A stretch of DNA of 64,000 nt, taken from the NCBI GenBank assembly GCA_001510575.1, contig LNGK01000012.1, forward strand, positions 518,389 through 582,388, given 5' to 3'. Positions 23,889 to 35,081 of the stretch are shown here, piece by piece. Below the pieces are notes generated by a model, which searched no databases, was not told the origin of the DNA, and saw only the letters and a program-made list of their open reading frames with translations. A program made the translations under genes and the position numbers. This DNA is from Knoxdaviesia capensis. Its lineage: Eukaryota; Ascomycota; Sordariomycetes; Microascales; Gondwanamycetaceae. The first letter of the stretch is position 1, and every line of letters starts with the position of its first letter.

Positions 23889-25217
23889 GGTGTCTGGGTG
23901 GATGAGACACAGCCGGGTCGCGTATCAATCGTGAAATGGAGACAAAAAGGTGAATAGTTTCGGGCTCAATGCCGTTAAGGATGTCGTCGACCACCATCTA
24001 AGGTTTGCCAGATCTGATGATATTTCCGGAAGCTTGGTTTACCTATTAGCCCTGGTTTAGCCGGATTCGATGCTTGCTCCAAGAGCTCACTTCAGAGCAA
24101 TGCTTGATGTACTTTCAGTTCATGAATCAAATGTGGAGAAACAGGCGTGATCCGGTACTTTTATTCCATACAAAACTGTTGATATCATATCTCCCCTACA
24201 GTATCTCTATCATTATGCGGAACTTCACTCGAGGCATAAGGTGTTATTACAACTAGCCGTGGGTAAGTTACAGATAACAAACTCTAACCCTAGAATAAAC
24301 AGAGCTAATATTTCCCAACTGCCAATGCCATACAGCCCTACTAGAAGACTACTAATAGTGAAATTGACAACATGTTGAAGCTGTAGTTATGGGGCAATAG
24401 GAATCTCAAACTGACAGCCGACCCTAGAGACGGATAATCCGAGCTCGATCGGCCAAGCGAAGCTCCGTAGAAAAAAATGGACGGCTAGTTTGTCCGGGAA
24501 ATGGAAACCGAAGGAAGGAAGGCAAGAGAAAAAAGATTAGGTGCTTTGGCACGCGGGTCTTTTCGGGAACCGGGGACACGAAGCCCCCCAAGTTGGTGGA
24601 AATGCAGCTGTAAGGCATTGCCCAGTAACAGAGAAAGCCGTTGCACCGAAAGAACCCCAGCAATGTAAATTTTTGGTCCACCTTAGCCGTCGTTGAGCTT
24701 CACAGCTTCCCATAGTCCTTTCTTTTGCGCCTTTTCCCCTTTTGTTTGAGACCCATACATAAGAAGTCCCAACCCTTTTCTCGTCTCTCTTAGGTCAGTT
24801 TTCCCCATATTCCTTCCCACTTACATTTCCCAAGAAACCTTCATCTCTGTGATCTTTTGCTGTCTCAAGAGCCAATTGAGCTTCTTTTGCTGATCCTATT
24901 CTTGCAAGCCTGAAAGTTTTCAGCCGACGGCACGCGACCGAATCCGTAATCGGAGACGTGCATCGTCATCAGCAAGAAAAAAAAGAGGAAACAAAGAAGA
25001 GGATCCGTACTTCTTTTTATACCAGCAAAACGAACGCAATTTTTTTTTTTCCTTCCCGCATACAGTCAGCTGCCAGAAAGTTGACCAGCAAAATCTCCCT
25101 ACACAACCTCGGCATTGAGTGGCCCAAACGTGACAGCTCAAGCAACACCATTCCCACGGGACCTGAAAAAAAAAAGACGTATACAGAAGAATCCTACCTG
25201 TTTTTTTGTTGCCCACT
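23889..25217. promoter_or_regulatory. divergent upstream region of SURF1 and fumarase genes
   Basis: About 1.3 kb lies between divergent start codons. It contains a telobox-like CTAACCCTAG (24284-24293) and a pyrimidine-rich then T-run-rich leader before fumarase (about 24.7-25.2 kb). No coding frame is supported. Confidence 0.45.
24284..24293 (+). promoter_or_regulatory. telobox-like motif between SURF1 and fumarase
   Basis: CTAACCCTAG, a full AACCCTA core with matching flanks, lies about 400 nt upstream of the SURF1 start and 930 nt upstream of fumarase. Function is inferred only from the motif. Confidence 0.3.
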
Positions 25218-27303
25218 ATGCTTCGCTCAGTGTCGGCGCGAGCTTCCGCTGCCTCCGTGGCTTGTCTTAGGCCCACTACCTCCGCCGTGCGATCAGGACT
25301 AACGACTTCCGTCCTCCGTACAACGTCGTCCTCATCACCCCTCAGCTCAACCTCATCGATTTTCTGCTCCTCGTCGTCGTCCTCATTCCCCTCGACTTAT
25401 CGCGCTTTTCACTCATCTACTGCCAGAATGTCTACCCGTGCCGAATCCGATGCCTTTGGCGAGATCCAGGTGCCCTCCGACAAGTACTGGGGAGCCCAGA
25501 CCCAGCGGTCGCTCGGTAACTTCAAGATCAACCAGCCCCAGGACCGGATGCCGCCGCCGATTGTCAAGGCTTTCGGTATCCTCAAGGGTGCTGCTGCTAC
25601 CGTGAACATGCGCTTTGGACTCGGTATGTGCCTTCCTTGTTGTGTTGTGCGGTGTGGATTTTGGGTGTTTAATTGCGCATATACCCCGTTTCAGCGTTTT
25701 TTTCCCTCTCCCATTGTCGTCATTGGATACCACCACCAACGAACGACTCGATATGTGCACATAGTTGTGTGACTGGCCCGTATATATGCCTCGACATACG
25801 TCTGGCCTATTTTTCAGTTCTTTTTCTTCCTCGCCGAGTTTTTCATGGCAAGACACCAAAAGCTTGGTTGTCCGTAACAGTCTCAACTGAACCTGGACCG
25901 GGATAACCAACTATCAAGCTAAAACTTTGTTCGTGATCTGTCTAACATGTCTTTCAACTTTATCTTGTAGATCCTACCATTGGAAAGGCCATCCAGCAAG
26001 CGGCCGCCGAGGTTGCTGAGGGCAAGCTGACTGACCACTTCCCGCTTGTCGTCTGGCAGACTGGCTCCGGCACCCAGTCCAACATGAATGCCAACGAAGT
26101 CATCTCGAACCGTGCCATTGAAATCCTCGGCGGCGAGATGGGTAGCAAGAAGCCCGTTCATCCCAACGATCACGTCAACCGTAGCGCCTCGTCCAACGAT
26201 ACCTTCCCCACCGTCATGCACATTGCTGCCGTGCTCGAGTTCGAGAACGAATTGCTTCCTTCCATCCGCAGCCTGCGCAACGCTCTGCAGAAGAAGGTTG
26301 ACGAGTTCGAAGCCAAGGGCATTATCAAGATCGGCCGTACCCATCTGCAGGACGCCACCCCGCTGACCCTCGCGCAGGAGTTCTCGGGATACGTCGCCCA
26401 GCTGGACTTTGGCATCAAGCGTATCGAATCTTCTCTTCCAGATCTGCGGCTGTTGGCGCAGGGAGGAACCGCCGTTGGTACCGGTATCAACACCTTTGTG
26501 GGTTTTGCCGAGGCCATCGCCGAGGAGGTCAGCAACATGACCGGCACCGCATTCAAGACTGCGCCTAACAAGTTCGAGGCCCTTGCGGCCCATGATGCCC
26601 TCGTCCAAGCGTCGGGCTCCCTCAACACCCTCGCCACCTCGCTGACCAAGATTGCTCAGGATATCCGCTATCTGGGAAGTGGTCCCCGCTGCGGCCTGGG
26701 CGAGCTTAACCTGCCGGAGAACGAGCCCGGTAGCAGCATCATGCCGGGCAAGGTCAACCCTACTCAGTGCGAGGCTATGACCATGGTGTGCGCCCAGGTC
26801 ATGGGCAATCACGTGGCTGCCACCATTGGAGGCATGAACGGTCAGTTCGAGCTGAACGTATACAAGCCTCTGATTATCCGCAACGTGTTGCACAGCGCGC
26901 GTCTGTTGACTGATGCCATGGCCTCGTTCGAGGCTCACTTGGTTGTGGGTCTGCAGGCCAACGAGGAGAAGATTGCTAACATCATGAAGGAGTCGTAAGT
27001 TATTTCCCCCCTTCCTGCTAACGCAGCGCCTTGCGGCAAGTTTTTTCTTGGTTTCGATATATTCTAACCAATCGTCTTTTTCTCTTTTTCTTTCCTTTCT
27101 GTTTTATCTCTAGTCTCATGCTTGTCACCTGCCTTAACCCCAAGATTGGCTATGATATGGCCAGCAAGGTCGCTAAGAATGCCCACAAGAAGGGCCTGAC
27201 GCTCAAGGAGAGCGCGTTGGAGCTGAACGCTCTGACTTCGGAAGAGTTCGACACTCTTGTGCGCCCCGAGTTGATGGTTGTTCCTAAGCCGTACAGTGGT
27301 TAA
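25218..27303 (+). CDS. fum1: fumarate hydratase class II, mitochondrial/cytosolic
   Basis: Three exons, 25218-25623, 25971-26994 and 27114-27303, give 539 aa. Residues 1-70 form a Ser/Thr/Arg-rich mitochondrial presequence ending in the FHSSTAR context. The mature enzyme begins near a second in-frame methionine (residue 71, MSTRAESDAFG). Class II fumarase blocks are clear: WGAQTQRSLGNFKI, TGSGTQSNMNANEV, the catalytic-His region GRTHLQDATPL, and the superfamily signature GSSIMPGKVNP (about 389-399). It interconverts fumarate and L-malate in the TCA cycle, and the cytosolic form takes part in the DNA damage response in yeast. Intron 1 is long (347 nt) and interrupts just after the N-terminal helices. 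The internal ATG could supply a cytosolic isoform, although yeast achieves dual location from one start. Confidence 0.97.
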
Positions 27304-28290
27304 ACATTGCCAATACTAAAGAGGTTTGGATCGTACTCTGTTATTTTTATGCAGATCGAACCCGGGCTGTAGCCGCTATATATCCAGCGGGTCTTTGACC
27401 CTGATCTGCGGGCAGAACATGTAAGAGAGAAGCTGCCGTGTATCATACAAAAATATGTGTAGTTTAGCTTCATCTATCAAAAAGACTGAAACATATGACC
27501 TGGAATGGGATTATTCTTTCCACTTTGTCGTGAACGGCGTCATCGGCGGCTACGGAGCGGTTAGAGAGGGTTGGGGTGGGAAGTGCTCCCTGGGCAGGAG
27601 CCAGCGGTACTTGCTCAGCGCGTCTAATTACAGTGCATAGAGGTAGGAACCTGCACAAGTTACGAGGCTGAAAACACCGGAGTGAATAGGAAATGAAAAA
27701 TGGGCTCAAGCAGCTAGCCCTATGAACTCCAGATGGACAGGGCAACGACTATGAGTAGTGATTTAATAAATGAAAGGATCCTGTTAAAATGATTGTTTTA
27801 TATATAGAGAGATTTCTGTATTGGGGTAACTATAGTGGCTGATTTCTAGTGTGGCTGGTTGCTTTATAGTTCGTACTTCAGCCTATACCTACAGTGGGCT
27901 GGAACTTTGACTCACCCTGCTCCTAGCCCGCTTTTTGCCACCCAAGCTGAACTTCATATGTCACCACTTCGCTCACTTCTCGTCCTTTGAAAGCCTCATG
28001 CATCTTATCTGTTATTTTTGAATAGACCTTCACCACTATATGATATACGAAAAAGTTTTGCAATTCTCTACTGAGATAAATATAGCCTAACATCTGAATA
28101 CTTTATCCCGCTTAAAACTGCATTTTTTATGACCACGCCATCTTCAAGCCCTCTTTAACCATCGCCAGTAGCACTGGGATACACTACACACTGCTGGACA
28201 CTCTGTGAACGGAGACTTTCATGTGGTAGATCTCGGCCGGATTCATCCTTTCGAAAGTTAGCCAGGGCATCGATCGAACAGACTTACGAG
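27304..28290. other. intergenic, fumarase 3' flank to EAF-family promoter
   Basis: About 1 kb with AT-rich patches (for example 27760-27810 and 28010-28130). No coding frame or repeat is recognised. Confidence 0.5.
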
Positions 28291-29679
28291 ATGGCGGCTT
28301 CGCCGGATCTCATCGATCCGACCAAGATGGCCGATTATCCTCTTATTCTCAGCGATGCGCTGATGGGCACCACAGCCAAGGAGATCTTTACAGGCGTCAA
28401 ATGTAAGTGTTCTTTCCATTTCTCTTACTAGAGACACAGGGCTCACGGCCCGAGGTCAGTCTTTATACGGTAAATTCATGTTGCTTACCGTCTTCATCTT
28501 TGAATCACGCCAGACAACCACCGACCTGCCCTTTCCTCGGACGCTGCCCCCAGTCAGTCTCGACTCAAACCCTCTCAAGATCCCAAATCCCCCTTCGACT
28601 TGACATTTACCGACGATGGCGGAAGCTACGCCTACTCCGGTGCGCGACTCAGCGACGAAAACCAGTTTGTCCTCTACTTCGATCCGCGCCGCAAGGTGTT
28701 CGTGCTCGACCGCGTCGACTCTGTCTTCCACATGAATCTGACGCGCACCCCGGATGAGTCCAGCGCGGCCGTACTCGAAGAGCAGTTCCCACACTTGATG
28801 TCTTCGGCGTCTGCGTCGTCGTCGGCAGCTACACAGCCTGCCAAGGCCACGGGCGCTAAGGCCACGGGCAAAGGCGCGGCGGGGAAGGCTGCTGGTGGAG
28901 CCACGAAGAAGGCAGCCACCACGAAGGCGACCGCCGCCAAGCCGAAGGATTCCAAGCGGAAGCAGCCGGAAAAGAAGAAGGACGCAAAGGCCGCCGAGCT
29001 TGTGTTGCCGAGCAATCCGCTGGTGACAGAGGGCTCCTCGCCCAAAGTGGCAGCGAGTGCAGGTAAAGCTGCGACGGCGGCGGCGGATGCAAAGAAGAAA
29101 AAGAAGCGACAGCAGACTCCCGATAGCGATGAAGACAGCGATGATAATGATGACGGCGGTCTGTTGGTGGAGTATCCCGACCAGGAACCAGGGGCACGTG
29201 GGGCGAGCGGCGGCCGCCGCAAGGACTTCTCGCCCGAGTTCCCCATCTCAGGCGGATTCCCCATGCGGCGATTCTCCGATATGATGCGCGACCGCGATGG
29301 CGAAAGCGACGCCGACGGCAGTGACGCGAGCGATGCCGATGGCGATGCGGACGACGATGCAGACGCAGACGCGGACGCGGACGACGAGGATGCCGGCATT
29401 GCCGACCTTACCCTTCCGAGCCCGGTCCCCGTTAACCGCGGTGGAGGGGTGGTGGCCGATGACGATGATGATGACGACGACGATGAGGAGATGGAAGATG
29501 TTCCGGTTGGAGGCTCTGCTGCGAGACAAACGGCGGACGCGGATGGGGAAGCGGACATGGGGCTGGATATGGAGGCAGATCTGGAGGATGACCTTGCGGC
29601 TGAGCTGGAGAATGAACTTCGGCAGGCTACGAGCGGCCAGGACGCCGACTCAGAGAGTGATGTCAGCGAGGCGGAGTAA
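28291..29679 (+). CDS. EAF-family RNA polymerase II elongation protein
   Basis: Two exons, 28291-28402 and 28514-29679, give 425 aa. The N-terminal ~125 residues match the EAF (ELL-associated factor) domain: an opening PLILSDALMG block, then FDLTFTDDGGSYAYSGARLS, NQFVLYFDPRRKVFVLDRVD and FHMNLTRTP. The remainder is low complexity: an Ala/Lys-rich basic segment, a DSDEDSDDNDD patch, then long Asp/Ala-Asp runs encoded by GAC/GAT-GCN repeats and an acidic tail ending in EAE. In animals and fission yeast EAF binds ELL to stimulate RNA polymerase II elongation, and its acidic Ser-rich tail acts in transactivation. Function by homology only. I see no ELL gene in the window. The Asp-rich repeat is a likely site of length variation. 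Confidence 0.8.
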
Positions 29680-30679
29680 TGGCTTTGTGAAGGGCTCCCT
29701 GATAAGTTTCTTCTTTGGTGGAAGTCGCAGTTTCCTCATTTCTGAGCTTTTTTACTTCTTCGTCCCGTCTGACTGGCTCTATATGTGACTTTGCATACAT
29801 CATGGGTGGTTGCAAGCTCATCAGGACCAGAGATCATACAGCATGACGCTGAGCTCCCCTGATGTTTGACCACAGTCAGCCCAGCTTTCTCAGTATACGT
29901 CTATGCTTCAAGCGGATGTCTAGAGAAACTGAGCCACACTCGGCTCAGAGGTTGATGGCCATTCGCCTCTTACCTTTTCGGAACATTTGGAGTATTTTCA
30001 AGCAATGATATCCTTCTCCCCCATGACACTTGTGTTCCGAGATATCGATCTCACCCCTGAGGTCTATATCATCAAGGCCTGTTTCAGAATGTGGTGATGT
30101 AGAGATGGCTTGGAGGAGGATATGAGGGTGACATGGGGATCTAGGCACTTAGAGAGTTTGGATATTACGCTCTCGGCATACCAACCCCCTTTACCTCATC
30201 CTATCTCCCCTTATATCTCTCTCCCTTCTCTTGAGTCATCGCTAGGAGTACTGTCCAGGTTAATTTGATCTGTCCCCAGGTCCTATAATGCAGAGCATAT
30301 GTATATTCCAACAGAAACTCCCCGCTTCCTTCTAGATCCACATCAAATCCAAGGTATCTACCATTTCGACATGCCTAGGGTCGGATCAGAGGGGGTTTAA
30401 CGCCTTCCTTTCTCGAAAAAATGTTACCAGAACGGAACTTCATACCTACTAAGCAATCACTCCTACGGAATGCAATTGAGCCTATTCACCAGTAGGCAAA
30501 ATTAACATCTCAGCTTCATTTTTCAGTATATAGGCGCACACAACTGTGAAATCGAATTCTGATATGGTTACACATGAGATCAACAAGGTGGTCTATCAAC
30601 TACCACTATCTTGGGAGAACACTCTAGGGCTATCAGGGTGAATGAGCAGCCATAACCCTGATGATATGCGAATAACCAC

Positions 30680-30700
30680 TACCCTAACTTCTAACCCTAA
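30680..30700 (+). promoter_or_regulatory. two telobox-like motifs
   Basis: TACCCTAAC and TAACCCTAA lie in direct repeat at 12-nt spacing, about 1.1 kb upstream of the methylcitrate dehydratase start. The second is a perfect AACCCTAA. Confidence 0.35.
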
Positions 30701-31373
30701 ATGGGTTTCTGCCCGGTGGTGAGCGGCTTTATTATGCGGCTCCCCTTTTGTCCGCGAACAACCGAAGCATGCATGCCTTGCACCAAACCAGATTTTGAGC
30801 TCCGTAGCTTTCACTCCCTCTCCACCGAGTATAACCTTGAAATCTGCTCCGCATTTCTGTCAACTTCTCACATCCCTCCTCTTACTTAGGTATAACATTA
30901 TTTCTCTCCCCACCCCCGGCAAACGCCTTCATTTGGACTTCTCTCCCTTTGTAAATAATCAGAATAGACGACAAGGCTAAGAAGAGACTCTCTTTGCGTG
31001 TTAAAAATACCACAAGTCTCCCTGTTTGCACTCTTATCTTACCTGTCTCCCTCGTTCTTTTCTACCCTCGTTCGGTTGTCGTCCCCGCGAGCAAGTTCCC
31101 CCTAGCCTCTGGATCAGCTGTACGTACGTGTGTGTATTTCTCCTCGGCTATTCTACATCAATTGGCCTCGCCCATGCTCCCCTGTCTCCCCGATCATGCT
31201 CTGACGAGGTCTGTCACGGATACCGTCCGTATGTGATCCTGCGTATTTGTATATGCACCTATCTAGTGGGGGTATTCTACACCAGACCGTGACACACCTC
31301 GGCGCTCCGGAACCTCGGGCGAGCATTCCCCAGAATCCCCGGCCTTCATTCTCTAATTACCTCTAGCTCTTCC

Positions 31374-31389
31374 TTTTTTTTTTTTTTTT
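31374..31389 (+). repeat. T16 homopolymer
   Basis: A 16-nt thymine run in the pyrimidine-rich leader of the methylcitrate dehydratase gene. Poly(dT) tracts of this kind exclude nucleosomes in fungal promoters. Confidence 0.7.
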
Positions 31390-31835
31390 GCTTTCCCCAG
31401 GCTTGTCCCGCCCACCAAAATCCTCCACACTACCTTGTACATGCTCGGCTAACCTTCGTGCCACACTCCAGATTTATTTCTTGCAGTTCCATATACCCGC
31501 TCTAAAAACCTTCGATATCCGACAAGCTCTTGAAAAAAGAACCAGGGACATTCACTTCTTTTCTTTCTTTCTCGCCTACTCTGTCCTTCTTCAATCCCTT
31601 GGTTTTGGTGATCCTTGCTCTCTCTCTACAAATTCTGCGGTGTTTGCTGGTTTGTCGCATCCTCCTCATTGCCACACACTTTTGTGCCTTGTCGTTTTCT
31701 TTCCTCCTTCCCTTTTTCCTTGGCCATTTTTGTTTTCCTCTTCCTTCCCCCTCTCCGCCCCATTATCTGCAAACCCTCTTTAAACGCAAAACCCTCTTTA
31801 AACACATATCTCGTATCTCTGTATCACTAAGAATC

Positions 31836-33747
31836 ATGTCGGTCGTCAGTCGAGCCCTCCGATCGTCGCCTCGCTCGCTTTCCTTCGGCTCCCGAGCTCT
31901 TGCTGGAGTTTGTTCCCCGTCGTCCCCCATCGCCGCTTTCAACGCTGTCCGCGCCGGCGCCTCCGCCCTTCCCAAGACCGCTGCCAAGTTCTCAACTTCT
32001 TCCAAGCTGTCCTCCGCTCCCGTCATGGCTACCCCTCCGTCACTGGAGAAGTACGATCCCGAGATCCGGGACATCGCCGACTATGTGCACAATATGCCCA
32101 TTGACTCGGAGCTTGCCGTATGTTCCGTCTTCCCTTGTCTTCATACCCTGTTGTTTTAGTCTGCACACTTTGCGCTGGTGCATTGAGTCTTGCATTTATA
32201 GTTTCCCGAATCCTCGTCTTCAGCTCTAGCAACTAACCTTGACATCTTTTCCCTCCCGCCCCTAGTTCGACACCGCTCGTTACATTCTCCTCGACACCCT
32301 TGGCTGTGGTCTTGAGGGTCTGCGCTTCAAGGAGTGCTCCAAGCTGCTGGGCCCCGTTGTCGAGGGCACCGTGGTTCCCAATGGCACCAAGGTCCCCGGT
32401 ACTCCGTTCCAGCTTGACCCCGTCAATGGCGCCTTCAACATTGGAGCCATGATCCGCTGGCTCGACTACAATGACTGCTGGTTGGCTGCTGAGTGGGGCC
32501 ATCCCTCTGACAACCTCGGCGCCATCCTCGCCGTTGCCGATTGGATCACCCGCACCAACCGCGCTGGCGGCAACATTGCCGGAGGCAAGCTGTTCACCGT
32601 CAAGGACGTTCTGGAGGCCATGATCAAGGCTCACGAAATCCAGGGCTGCCTTGCTCTGCTCAACTCGTACAACAAGGCTGGTCTCGACCACGTTGTGCTC
32701 GTCAAGGTCGCCTCGGCTGCTGTCGTCTCGAAGATGCTCGGCCTCTCAGAGCAGCAGACTGCCGATGCCGTTACCCAGGCCTGGGTCGATGGTCAGAGTC
32801 TGCGTACCTACCGCCACTCCCCCAACACCATGTCGCGCAAGTCGTGGGCTGCTGGTGATGCTTGCCAGCGTGCCGTCAACCTGGCCCTCAAGGTTCTCAA
32901 GGGCGAGTCGGGTGTTCCCACCGTCCTCTCGGCCCCCGTGTGGGGCTTCTATGATGTCCTCTGGAAGGGAAAGAAATTTGAGTTCCAGCGTCCCTACGGC
33001 AGCTACGTCATGGAGAACGTCCTGTTCAAGGTGTCCTACCCTGGTAAGATGCTCTTCGTCTCCATTCCATCTTCTTTCTCGTTTTTTTTATTGTTTGCTT
33101 AGCTATGGAAACTAACGTTACCCTTCTCTCTAGCTGAGTTCCACTCGCAGACTGCCATTGAGGCGTCGCAGAAGATTTTCAACACCCTGAAGGCCCAGGG
33201 TAAGAGCGCCGCTGATATTAAGGCTATTACCTGCCGTACCCACGAGGCGTGCATCCGTATCATCGATAAGCAGTTCAAGCCCATGGATAACTTCGCCGAC
33301 CGTGACCACTGCATCCAGTACATGTGCGCCGTCATGCTGGTGTTTGGCCGCCTGGAGGCTACCGACTACGTTGACGGCGGCGAGGCCGCCACGTCGCCTC
33401 TGGTTGAGTCTCTGCGCCAGAAGATTGCATGTGTTGAGGACCCCCAGTTCACCGTCGACTATCATGACCCGGCTCTGCGTACCATTGCCAACGCTCTCAC
33501 TGTCGAGCTGAACGACGGCACCGTGATGGAGGAGGTTGTTGTCGAGGCCCCTCTGGGCCACCGCCTGCGCCGTGAAGAGGCTAAGCCGGAGATTCTGGCC
33601 AAGTACAAGCGCCACCTTGAGCCTCACTTCGATGCCACCAAGGTCAAGGAGCTGATTGACATTGGCCTGGATAGCGCGAAGCTGGAGTCCTTCCCCATCG
33701 ACAAGTACATCGATCTGTATACCGTTGAGAAGAGCCCGTTCGTGTAA
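31836..33747 (+). CDS. prpD: 2-methylcitrate dehydratase, mitochondrial (PrpD/Pdh1 family)
   Basis: Three exons, 31836-32117, 32266-33043 and 33134-33747, give 557 aa. Residues 1-60 are Arg/Ser/Ala-rich without acidic residues, a mitochondrial presequence (KFSTSS near 51). The catalytic MmgE/PrpD fold follows, with conserved wording such as ARYILLDTLGCGLEG, RWLDYNDCWLAAEWGHPSDNLG, KVASAAVVSKMLGLS and TYRHSPNTMSRKSWAAGDA. The enzyme dehydrates 2-methylcitrate to 2-methyl-cis-aconitate in the methylcitrate cycle, which clears propionyl-CoA from odd-chain fatty acids and Val/Ile/Met. Partner genes (methylcitrate synthase, methylisocitrate lyase) are not in the window, as is usual in fungi. A second in-frame Met at residue 64 could give a form lacking the presequence. 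Confidence 0.95.
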
Positions 33748-35081
33748 ACCGGACGCAGTTGTCAATGTGACGACGAGGAGACTTATGGAGACTATAAAAG
33801 CTCCCTAACTATAAAAGTCTATCCTTGGTCCGTGGCTGTTGTTGATTCTGTTTACGTCCCGTTCTGTCCCTGTTCATGGCTTCACTGGTCCGTTTTGTTT
33901 TTCTTCCTTTTTCGTATTCGAGACCGTTTTATCATTGGAGTTGGACCCCGTATTTGCATCACATATATAAACCATATACACGGTGTGCTTTTTCTTTGCA
34001 TGCGCTCTTGATTCTTGTGATCTCTCATTTGTGAAGTCTGCGCGGAAAATGGCGCTATATGATATTTTCACATGTTTGTGGGGTTTACACTCCCGAGACG
34101 ATAGATATGGGTTAAGCCCTAACATTGATTAGCGACAGTCGAGTGTAACCAGCTAATTACTCGAAGTGGAGATGAGACCCCTGTCGTAACCCTTACGTAG
34201 GCTTGGGGTTAACCAACCCTAACAGGGCGGCTGACAACCCTAATCGTACGAGAACTCAACCCTCTTTACGGACAAGAGTCTATCATAAGGACACAGCCAC
34301 ACAAATGCATTGACACCACATTGAAAAGTTCAAGACGATCACTTTGCAGGCAACAAGTTCGGTAATATGGCTCCTATTCAAAATCTGTCACCAGCTCTGA
34401 ATTATTAGAGGCTAGTGTTGGTTTTCTGAGAGTGTATATATATATATAAAGGAAAAGGAAAGAAAAGTGAAAAGGAAAAGAACAAGATTGCCTGGGCTTT
34501 TTTGAGATAACAGTGTGGCTGTTGCTTCCCCAAACTTTGAGGGTCCAGATGCTGGCAGGCATGTGGTCCGAAAAACTTTCAGGAGATACGACAGATGGCG
34601 GACGCAGGAAGTGGCATCACCAAGGGCGGCAGACAAGCTCGAGAACTGGATGAAATAAAACGCGAGCCCCTTTACCTCCATTCCTGACACCGAAGGAGAG
34701 AGAAAAGGTAGAAGATTTGGGGGGCGGGGAGGAAGAGCGGCGGGCAGGGATGGAGGGGAAAAGGAAGAACGGGGGATTTCATTAGACACGAACAAGAAGA
34801 AAAAGGGGGAAACATCAAGAAAAGGGTTGTCGTAATAAGAAAAAGAAACAAGAACTGAGTAACAAGACCCGTACAACAGGGTATTAAAACAATGCAGAGG
34901 GAACCAAGACCGGAGAGGGAATTCCCCAGGAGATACCATAACCGGAGATAGGAACCAACCGTATAGAACAAGAAAAAAGCAAACATACAACCCAGTCATA
35001 CACCAATCTATAGGGAACCACCATTGCGGGCAAGAGAGAAGGGAGAAATCGTAGGAAAACCCTGGAAACAAGAGTGTTCGT
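33748..35081. other. convergent 3' intergenic region with telobox cluster
   Basis: The methylcitrate dehydratase gene (+) and the Asn-repeat protein gene (-) converge here. It includes a cluster of telobox-like words (34109-34243), a TA dinucleotide run near 34434-34450 and a purine-rich + strand right part that is probably the 3' UTR of the minus-strand gene. No gene is supported. Confidence 0.5.
34109..34243. repeat. telobox-like motif cluster
   Basis: GGGTTAAGCCCTAAC at 34109-34123 is a near-palindromic pair of half-sites. Two AACCCTAA copies follow at 34215-34222 and 34236-34243, with GGGTTAACC just before the first. This is the densest group of telomere-like words in the window, and it lies between two convergent genes, so it is not an obvious promoter element. 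Confidence 0.4.

Larger units (their letters stand above)
29680..31835. promoter_or_regulatory. intergenic and long leader upstream of methylcitrate dehydratase
   Basis: The left half, about 29.7-30.6 kb, has no supported gene. A telobox pair lies at 30680-30700. From about 30.85 kb to the start codon the + strand is C/T-rich, with a T16 run at 31374-31389, consistent with promoter and long leader of the downstream gene. Short open frames here are composition effects. Confidence 0.45.

Noticed and set aside
25919..26938. 339-codon frame antisense to fumarase
   Set aside because: Exact opposite strand of a well-conserved enzyme exon; open only because of the codon bias of fumarase.
28674..29558. 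294-codon Ser-rich frame antisense to the EAF-family gene
   Set aside because: Complement of Asp/Ala codon repeats gives Ser/Val runs; no independent support.
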